In this document: piece after piece, positions 7,135 through 11,731 of the stretch
Layout: every line of letters starts with the position of its first letter
Numbering within the stretch: position 1 is the stretch's first letter
DNA from: an uncultured Rikenellaceae bacterium
GTDB lineage: Bacteria; Bacteroidota; Bacteroidia; Bacteroidales; Rikenellaceae
Assembly (NCBI GenBank): GCA_947037995.1
Contig: CAMQUV010000010.1
Coordinates: 1-11,731 of the forward strand
DNA: 11,731 nt
Direction: 5' to 3'
Made by a program: the position numbers and the translations under genes
Notes under the pieces: model-generated
The model's database searches: none
Told to the model about the DNA's origin: nothing
The model's input: the letters and a program-made list of their open reading frames with translations, nothing else

Positions 7135-8493
7135 CTATAATATACGTTTAAGAAATTTGAAATATTTATAAGGGGCATATTTAAACGGCAAATCTAGCCA
7201 CACAGCCGTGCGAACAACTCCTCGCTGGTTGCTGAAAACCAAGAAACTCTCTCGTCCGTGATATTTCCCCATTCCACTATCGCCAACACCCCCGAAAGGT
7301 ATGTGATGATTGGCTATGTGCATCAATGTGTCGTTTATACAGGCGCCTCCCGAAGTAGTTTTATTAATAATATCCGACCCATTATTTCCAAAGTAGTATA
7401 GGGCAAGCGGCTTGGCTCTATTGCTCAGATAATCAACCACTTCCTCGATTTTATCAAATGTCATTACAGGTAAAATAGGGCCAAAAATTTCATTTTGCAT
7501 TATCGCCGAATCAGGTCGTATATTGTCGATAATGGTCGGTGCGATATACTTGTCGTTTTCATTAATCTCACCGCCACAATAAATGTCCCCTTCGTTCATC
7601 AATTCTTTGAGTCTATTCACAGCCTCGGGGCTAACAATGCGAGGGTAAAATCGACTTTGAACAGGGTTGTCTCCATACATATTGTTTATGGCCGATTTAA
7701 TCTTTTTCAAGAGTTCGTCTTTAACATTTTTGTGTACGAATAGGTAGTCGGGCGCTATGCAGGTCTGCCCGGCATTTATAAATTTCCCCCACGCAATGCG
7801 TTTTGCTGCAACATCTAAATTTGCATCCGCATCAACAATACAAGGGCTTTTGCCCCCAAGCTCCAGAATCAGAGGTGTAAGATTCTCGGCTGCTGCCTTA
7901 CTGACAATCTTGCCCAGTGCTGTGCTTCCCGTAAAAAATATTATGTCAAATTTTTGTTCGAGCAGTATTGTGTTTACCTCTCTTCCGCCCAGCACAATGT
8001 CGATATAATTAGAGTTGTAGAGCTCTTTAATCATCTGTTCGATGAGTGTTGCCGTAGCTTTTGCGTTGGGCGATGGCTTGAGCATAGCGCAGCATCCGGC
8101 CGATATTGCGCCAATTAGGGGGTTGATTGTCAACTGAAAAGGATAATTCCACGGTGCAATGATTAATGCGACACCCAATGGTTCGCAAACAATATTACTT
8201 TTTGAGGGGAACAGGTGTAAAGGAGTTTTAACTTTTCGTGGTTTGCTCCACTTTTTCAGGTGGTTGATGTGGTTGTCGATTTCTTGCATTACAACACTAA
8301 TTTCTGTCAAATAGACCTCCTCGGCAGATTTATGCAGGTCTTCCCACAGTGCACTCTCTATTTGGTGTTGCTTAGCTATAATCGATTTTTTCAACCTTGT
8401 GAGCTGTTCGATTCTAAATTTAAGACCCTTAGTCTCTCCTGAGCGAAAGAATTTTCTTTGCCCATTGATGGTTTCAATGATTTTGTTTTTCAT
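7135..8493 (-). CDS. NAD(P)-dependent aldehyde dehydrogenase, class 3-like
   Basis: A 452-residue ALDH-superfamily enzyme that oxidises an aldehyde to the carboxylic acid with NAD(P)+. All catalytic landmarks are present: Asn116 in APWNYPF, the FTGS cofactor loop at 187-190, the general base Glu211 in ELGGKSP, the nucleophile Cys245 in AGQTC, Glu335 in NEIFGP, and the PFGGVGDSGMGKYHG segment at 399-413. The length, the short N-terminus and the tail PYKYFKFLKRIL resemble class 3 (ALDH3, fatty aldehyde dehydrogenase) rather than the roughly 500-residue classes. The gene follows the SDR by 5 bp and precedes the regulator by 2 bp, so it is likely the second step of an alcohol-to-acid pathway begun by the SDR. 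A medium- or long-chain fatty aldehyde is a reasonable substrate guess, not proven. Start ATG at 8491-8493. Confidence 0.95.
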   Translation of the reverse strand: MKNKIIETINGQRKFFRSGETKGLKFRIEQLTRLKKSIIAKQHQIESALWEDLHKSAEEVYLTEISVVMQEIDNHINHLKKWSKPRKVKTPLHLFPSKSNIVCEPLGVALIIAPWNYPFQLTINPLIGAISAGCCAMLKPSPNAKATATLIEQMIKELYNSNYIDIVLGGREVNTILLEQKFDIIFFTGSTALGKIVSKAAAENLTPLILELGGKSPCIVDADANLDVAAKRIAWGKFINAGQTCIAPDYLFVHKNVKDELLKKIKSAINNMYGDNPVQSRFYPRIVSPEAVNRLKELMNEGDIYCGGEINENDKYIAPTIIDNIRPDSAIMQNEIFGPILPVMTFDKIEEVVDYLSNRAKPLALYYFGNNGSDIINKTTSGGACINDTLMHIANHHIPFGGVGDSGMGKYHGRESFLVFSNQRGVVRTAVWLDLPFKYAPYKYFKFLKRIL

Positions 8494-8498
8494 AGCTA

Positions 8499-9302
8499 TT
8501 ATTTTCTTCCTACAAAGTTATCCATTGTTTTATAAATTCCTAATATATTTCCGGCAACATAGTCAATTACTGCAATTGGGAATACAGCTTGAGCAAAACG
8601 GGCGAAAAAGTAGAGACTTCGCGATATTGAGCGCATTTTAACGTTGCGCTCGATGGCGCGGATAATAATTGCTGCCGTTTTTTCGGGGTCAAGTATTGGG
8701 ATTGTAGATTTAATTCCATCAAACATACCTGTGTTAATATAGTAAGGCATAATAGTGGTGATATTTACATCTTTTTTCATTTGTTTCATCTCCAACCTAA
8801 GGCTATCCGACCACCCTATAACCGCCCATTTACTCGCTGCATAGACCGACATTTTGGGATTTGTAATGAAACCTGCGGACGATGCAATATTGCAAATATG
8901 ACCTGAATTCCGAGTTACCATACCCTCGAGAAACGCTAGCGTTACGTACATTGGTGCGTTAGTATTAACATTGAGAACGTTTTGTATATCCGCGATTGAG
9001 TGCTCTGTAAAATATTTCCCGACCACTATGCCAGCATTATTTATCAGCACATCGACTTGTCCGACATTTTTCTCGACCTCACATTTAGCATTATTTATTT
9101 GCTCTGTGTTCGTTACATCTACGCAACAGCCGTAGATATTTCCAATTTTGCACAATTCATTTACGGTGTTTTTGATATTTGATTCATTGACATCCCAGAT
9201 TATTACATTAGCATTTTTCTCGAGCATAATTCTCGCCATAATTTTGCCTATACCAGAAGCTCCTCCGGTAATGAGGACATTTTTTTGTTTTAGATTTTTC
9301 AT
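8499..9302 (-). CDS. Short-chain dehydrogenase/reductase, retinol-dehydrogenase (SDR16C)-like
   Basis: A 267-residue classical SDR. It has the Rossmann motif TGGASGIG (12-19), Asp37 at the end of the second strand (WDVN), which favours NAD(H) over NADP(H), NNAG (88-91), a structural Asn near 113, catalytic Ser141, and YAASK with Tyr154 and Lys158. The pattern WDVNESN, DVLINNAGIVVGK, VNTNA, GHICNIASSAG and the C-terminal MDNFVGRK resembles the SDR16C group (RDH10/HSD17B11-like), which acts on retinol-type or other lipophilic alcohols. That substrate class is inferred. I chose ATG at 9300-9302; an upstream TTG at 9320 would add six residues but falls inside the -7 box, so it should not be in the mRNA. 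First gene of the SDR-ALDH-Crp operon. The hydrophobic stretch near 230-255 may help it associate with membranes. Confidence 0.94.
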   Translation of the reverse strand: MKNLKQKNVLITGGASGIGKIMARIMLEKNANVIIWDVNESNIKNTVNELCKIGNIYGCCVDVTNTEQINNAKCEVEKNVGQVDVLINNAGIVVGKYFTEHSIADIQNVLNVNTNAPMYVTLAFLEGMVTRNSGHICNIASSAGFITNPKMSVYAASKWAVIGWSDSLRLEMKQMKKDVNITTIMPYYINTGMFDGIKSTIPILDPEKTAAIIIRAIERNVKMRSISRSLYFFARFAQAVFPIAVIDYVAGNILGIYKTMDNFVGRK

Positions 9303-9317
9303 TGTTATAATTTTATG

Positions 9318-9349
9318 CAAAACTATGGGATAGTTTTCCGCTGGGCAAT
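9318..9349 (-). promoter_or_regulatory. Promoter of the SDR-ALDH-Crp operon
   Basis: On the minus strand, ATTG (9346-9349), 20 bp, TAGTTTTG (9318-9325). The -7 box matches TAnnTTTG exactly and the -33 box in three of four bases. The predicted start near 9314 leaves a leader of only about 12 nt. A perfect 8-bp palindrome TGTTAACA (9356-9363) lies just upstream, centred about -45, a possible regulator site. Confidence 0.65.
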
Positions 9350-9407
9350 AACAAATGTTAACACTATGCTTTTATTTCGGGCGAGGCGTGGCGCGATATA
9401 AGCGCAC

Positions 9408-9470
9408 AAAAAAAGCACCATACTAGTTTATTACATAAAAAGGTGTTTAGTAATAAACTAGTAAGGTGCT
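9408..9470 (-). terminator. Long hairpin terminator
   Basis: The arms 9414-9433 and 9451-9470 are inverted repeats of 20 bases with one A/A mismatch (9420/9464) and a 17-nt loop. On the minus strand the stem runs straight into seven T residues (9408-9414), the form of a Rho-independent terminator. It insulates the SDR operon promoter from transcription arriving from the right, either as a backup to the terminator at 9714-9744 or as the 3' end of an unseen small transcript. Confidence 0.75.
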
Positions 9471-9713
9471 AGGAATTTAGGCTGACCTGCATACATTTGA
9501 GCTATTGACGGGGTTTGAATCCCTCGATTTCGCCTTGCAAAGGATGTGGTTGCTGTCAAGTTTAAACTAATCGTCTATCCTTAATCCCTGTAAAAAAAGG
9601 TTTTTGTTGGTGGGATTGTCGAAAATTGATTAGGGATAACAACTTGTGTGTCATTTAGTTATATGCAGTTCTATCTACTGGTTTAATAAATTTGTTTTTT
9701 GGGTAATATGAAC

Positions 9714-9744
9714 AAAAAAGAGCACCACTTAACCATGGTGCTCT
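9714..9744 (-). terminator. Rho-independent terminator of the lipoprotein gene
   Basis: AGAGCACCA (9719-9727) pairs perfectly with TGGTGCTCT (9736-9744), with an 8-nt loop. On the minus strand the stem is followed by a run of T (complement of 9714-9719). It lies 110 bp after the lipoprotein stop codon. Confidence 0.85.
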
Positions 9745-9853
9745 AGTTGACTTATGTCGTAGGAAATAGGTGATTGATTTTAGTTCAGTGTATCTAAATT
9801 TACAGATACAGGTTAAGATATTTCTACTTGAAAACGATTCCTTTTGTAGGATA

Positions 9854-10570
9854 CTATTTGTACTCTATAGTTTGTGTGCTAGTCAATTTCCTCTTTTGAG
9901 TCTGGTCATATGTTACGTATGTCTGCATTTTTGTAACATATCCATCTTCATCAAACTCATATTCATATTCAATCTTTTCAGAACTACTTTTCTTACTTGT
10001 AGGTAGATTTTTATTTTTTGCTCCAAAGTAACCAAAGTTAAATAATATGTTATCAGGAATATTCTCTGCAAAATAATGAATCCCAATAATTTGATTCTCC
10101 ATTGTAGAGTATGTATAACTACGAATATAATCGCCCTCTCCTTGTGTTATAATATTCCCATTTTTCCAGGTATATGTAAAAGGCACTCCATCGCCATTAG
10201 AGTAATTAAGTAATTCGTTTTTGGCACTATAAGTATAAACACCATCGTAATCTCCTGTTGCGTGTGTTATAATGCCTTTGTTTAAATGATATGTCGTTAC
10301 ATTTGAATATGAGCCGGAAGTATAGGTCTCTGTAATAACATTATCATCATAGTTGTAGTTGTATTCCTCATCCTCACTGCCGTACCTTGATTTTACAACA
10401 CGTCCTTTCTTGTCATATTCAAAAAAAAGAGTTGAGACAGAATTAAACTCATGTGTAGTTGTAGTAATATTACTAACCTGTTTCTCTTGTGGATATTCGT
10501 CATCGTTTTTTGAACACGACACGAACACTAGTAGGCTTAAAGCCACCATTAAAAATTGTTTTTTTTTCAT
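9854..10570 (-). CDS. Lipoprotein with YD-like repeats, likely surface-exposed
   Basis: A 238-residue lipoprotein of unknown function. A signal peptide with three Lys and a hydrophobic core ends at Cys19 (VFVSC), the predicted lipidation site. The residues after it (SKNDDE) resemble the acidic lipoprotein export signal that sends Bacteroidota lipoproteins to the cell surface. The mature part is built of short Tyr/Gly-rich beta-hairpin units, such as FFEYDKKGRVVKSRYG (49-64), YTYSAKNELLNY (112-123) and YEYEFDEDGYVTKMQTY (202-218). This is the pattern of YD/DUF4595-type Bacteroidetes lipoproteins; the family assignment is from memory of the pattern and uncertain. The start is ATG at 10568-10570. 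A roughly 270-nt structured leader precedes it, and a strong terminator follows. The gene is visibly more AT-rich than the cyd and ALDH genes. Confidence 0.88.
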   Translation of the reverse strand: MKKKQFLMVALSLLVFVSCSKNDDEYPQEKQVSNITTTTHEFNSVSTLFFEYDKKGRVVKSRYGSEDEEYNYNYDDNVITETYTSGSYSNVTTYHLNKGIITHATGDYDGVYTYSAKNELLNYSNGDGVPFTYTWKNGNIITQGEGDYIRSYTYSTMENQIIGIHYFAENIPDNILFNFGYFGAKNKNLPTSKKSSSEKIEYEYEFDEDGYVTKMQTYVTYDQTQKRKLTSTQTIEYK

Positions 10571-10621
10571 AGTAAAATAAGTTTTTGTATGCCTTATGTT
10601 CCTACTGGGGCGGGTTTTGTA

Positions 10622-10841
10622 TAAAAAGAAGAAAGCGTGGAACTGCTAACAATATTTTTAGATATTAGGTTCTGGTATGGACCTTGAAGATAAAAATAAG
10701 CAACAGTCCACGCTTATACCGTAAAGTATATAACGTGAATGAGGTCGGCTTATTCTCTCTTCAATAAATGTACCAGATTTAATATCGAGAATAATGCTAA
10801 ACGCTTTCGTGTTCAGATATGTTTGTCCTATCGCTAGGACT
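10622..10841 (-). ncRNA. Candidate structured leader RNA / attenuator
   Basis: Unassigned family. Read on the minus strand, the RNA would begin about 4 nt after a -7 box. P1 is GTCCTA-GCGA-TAGGAC (10840-10825), perfect, with a GNRA loop. P2 is 10816-10797, eight pairs with one A/C mismatch and one G/U and a GAAA loop. P3 is TTATTCTC (10794-10787) with GAGAATAA (10757-10750). TCTGGTA in the P3 loop (10777-10771) can pair with TACCAGA at 10677-10671, a pseudoknot. P4 is CACGTTATA (10737-10729) with TATAA-g-CGTG (10718-10709). A 12-bp helix, AAGCGTGGACTG (10715-10704) with its partner at 10645-10633 plus one bulged base, overlaps P4 and is followed by a TC-rich run ending in T5, as in a terminator. 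The number of nested, loop-specific helices argues for a real RNA; conservation is untested. It could act in cis on the lipoprotein gene or be a free-standing RNA. Confidence 0.5.
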
Positions 10842-10844
10842 CCA

Positions 10845-10852
10845 CAAAGGTA
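10845..10852 (-). promoter_or_regulatory. -7 promoter element of the leader RNA
   Basis: The minus strand reads TACCTTTG, an exact TAnnTTTG. The predicted start near 10841 is one base before hairpin P1. The only TTTG upstream (10868-10871) is 15 bp away rather than 20, so the -33 half is non-standard. A second exact -7 box, TATCTTTG, lies further upstream at 10965-10972, also without a well-placed -33 box. Confidence 0.5.
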
Positions 10853-11125
10853 GAAATAAATCTTGAACAAAAAAGCGAACTTCCATTTTTTGACTGTTGC
10901 TATTTGTGTTTTGTGCAATAAAACAAGTGTGATTCACCGTTAAATCCTTGTGTTTATTACACTACAAAGATAGGTTTATATTACTAAATTATGCTATTGT
11001 GTTAGAATTATGTTTTTCATATCTTTAGTGCGTGCTGGCTTGTTCTTTGCGGAATCCGTGCGAATCAAAGCCTCTATTAAGGATGCTTTTTATTTACGGT
11101 TTAGATTGTTGAGATGTTTAAAAAG
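10853..11125. other. Non-coding stretch between LRR gene and leader RNA
   Basis: No gene is supported here. It contains the 3' UTR of the LRR gene, with no clear hairpin-plus-T terminator, the TATCTTTG box at 10965-10972, and AT-rich sequence. An open frame crossing 10658-10918 on the minus strand begins only at TTG, lacks any ATG, and coincides with the structured leader, so I do not treat it as a gene. Confidence 0.5.
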
Positions 11126-11731
11126 CTACTGAACCTTTACTTTGCCCCTATACTCCTTTTTCAACTCCCAGGATATTGGGCTCTTCTCAGAAATTGAAAT
11201 AGTAGTCAATGATTCACAGTTCAAAAATGCCAAATAACCGATAGAAGTCACAGAATTCGGGATTGATATTTTGGTCAACGACTCACAATCCGAGAATGCC
11301 TTACTGCTAATAAAAGTCACCGTGTTGGGGATTATGACAGAATCTGGTAGCTGCTCTTTGAACGCTGACAGAATAATTGTTTTGCCTTTATCATACAAAA
11401 TGCCATTTTCAATAATAAAATTCTCACCTAAGGAAATTCCTTCAGGATTTAAATTATAACATCCGTAAAATGCCCCCTCACCAATTGAGGTGACTGAGTT
11501 TGGGATTGTTATTTTCGTTAATGAACTACATCTCGAAAATGCATCAGTTCCAATCGAAATCACTGAGTTTGGAATCGAGATGTGAGTCAATGATTTACAG
11601 CCCAGAAATGCACAATCACCGATAAAAGTCACCGTATTGGGTATTATGACAGAATCTGGTAGATAATCTTCGAATGTTGACAAAATAATTGTTTTGCCTT
11701 TATCATACAAAATACCATTTTCAATAATAAA
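11126..11731 (-). CDS. BspA-like leucine-rich repeat protein, 5' end beyond window
   Basis: The C-terminal 201 codons of a larger gene: the frame is open to the window edge at 11731, and the residue at 11708-11710 is an internal Leu (TTG), not a start. The sequence consists of LRR_5 (BspA/Treponema pallidum-type) repeats of 23 residues with consensus xIPNSVTSIGxxAFxxCxSLTxI, arranged in two larger blocks. Each block begins FIIENGILYDKGKTIILS. Such proteins are typically secreted or surface-attached and bind extracellular matrix or other cells; that role is from the family, not shown here. The protein ends SWELKKEYRGKVKVQ and stop (TAG), with no recognisable type IX sorting domain or membrane anchor at the C-terminus. 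The N-terminal signal cannot be seen. Confidence 0.88.
   Translation of the reverse strand, partial: FIIENGILYDKGKTIILSTFEDYLPDSVIIPNTVTFIGDCAFLGCKSLTHISIPNSVISIGTDAFSRCSSLTKITIPNSVTSIGEGAFYGCYNLNPEGISLGENFIIENGILYDKGKTIILSAFKEQLPDSVIIPNTVTFISSKAFSDCESLTKISIPNSVTSIGYLAFLNCESLTTISISEKSPISWELKKEYRGKVKVQ
11311..11731 (-). repeat. 312-bp tandem repeat within the LRR gene
   Basis: Bases 11311-11419 and 11623-11731 align without gaps at an offset of 312 bp (104 codons), with about ten differences in 109 bp. The second copy is cut by the window edge, so more copies may lie beyond. The offset keeps the reading frame. Confidence 0.85.

Larger units (their letters stand above)
9321..9853. other. Gene-free region of about 530 bp
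   Basis: From left to right it holds the SDR operon promoter, a large hairpin with a minus-strand T-tract (9408-9470), about 240 bp in which I see no convincing gene (9471-9713), the terminator of the lipoprotein gene (9714-9744), and a 7-bp hairpin in that gene's 3' UTR (TGTATCT 9789-9795 with AGATACA 9804-9810). The middle stretch contains a tRNA T-arm-like string at 9509-9525 and several ATCCC motifs in both orientations, none forming a recognisable RNA. Confidence 0.5.

Noticed and set aside
9303..9320. Upstream TTG start adding six residues to the SDR
   Set aside because: The TTG lies inside the -7 promoter box, the added residues do not belong to the SDR fold, and ATG at 9302 places the Rossmann motif at the usual distance.
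9509..9525. tRNA T-arm-like string CGGGG-TTTGAAT-CCCTC
   Set aside because: Only three Watson-Crick pairs plus one wobble form, and no acceptor, D or anticodon arm can be drawn around it. At most it is a decayed fragment.
9687..9694. TAAATTTG on the plus strand as a promoter
   Set aside because: There is no -33 box at the proper distance and no gene downstream on the plus strand.
10658..10918. An 86-codon open frame on the minus strand
   Set aside because: It begins only at TTG, contains no ATG, shows no family resemblance, and coincides with the promoter and helices of the structured leader RNA, which explain the sequence better.
1..11731. CRISPR array, insertion sequence, integrase or toxin-antitoxin genes
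   Set aside because: No spaced short repeats, transposase motifs or terminal inverted repeats with target duplications were seen. The repeats present are protein-coding (Sel1, LRR) or hairpins.

Overview
The window is a contig end from a Bacteroidota genome, probably Bacteroidales, assembled from Illumina reads. Evidence for the lineage: promoters of the TTTG / TAnnTTTG type, AT-rich start regions without Shine-Dalgarno sites, a lipobox followed by acidic residues, a CydB with the Gln-containing first helix I associate with Bacteroidetes, a Crp-family regulator that ends at its recognition helix, and BspA-type leucine-rich repeats. Bases 3-36 are not genomic: they are the Illumina TruSeq index adapter, fused onto a truncated MATE transporter gene.

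Layout. 37-1222 (-): 3'-truncated MATE efflux transporter. 1297-1914 (-): secreted protein of unknown function, with a consensus promoter upstream; it probably heads the transcription unit that includes the MATE gene. 2230-3606 (+): secreted Sel1-repeat protein of eleven exact 36-residue repeats, closed by a strong hairpin terminator shared with the convergent cyd operon. 3717-6352 (-): cydAB, a cytochrome bd quinol oxidase, with a textbook Bacteroidota promoter and two candidate operator palindromes upstream. 6551-9302 (-): a tight three-gene operon of a retinol-dehydrogenase-like SDR, a class-3-like aldehyde dehydrogenase and a Crp/Fnr-type regulator. 9303-9853: promoter, a 20-bp-stem hairpin terminator, an uninformative 240-bp stretch and a second terminator. 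9854-10570 (-): surface-type lipoprotein. 10571-11125: a long non-coding leader. 11126-11731 (-): the C-terminal part of a BspA-like LRR protein that runs off the window.

How the genes fit together. CydAB is a self-contained high-affinity oxygen-reducing module. The SDR and ALDH would together oxidise an alcohol through an aldehyde to a carboxylate using NAD, and the co-transcribed Crp-like protein is the obvious candidate regulator of that operon and perhaps of the adjacent cyd promoter. The Sel1 protein, the lipoprotein and the LRR protein are repeat-type envelope or surface proteins of the kind common in host-associated Bacteroidales.

The most unusual item is the leader at about 10622-10841 on the minus strand. 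Right after a TACCTTTG -7 element there is a perfect hairpin with a GCGA loop, then a hairpin with a GAAA loop, then an 8-bp helix whose loop can form a 7-bp pseudoknot with a downstream segment. A fourth hairpin is mutually exclusive with a terminator-like 12-bp helix. It looks like a structured non-coding RNA or attenuator upstream of the lipoprotein gene; I could not assign it to a known family.
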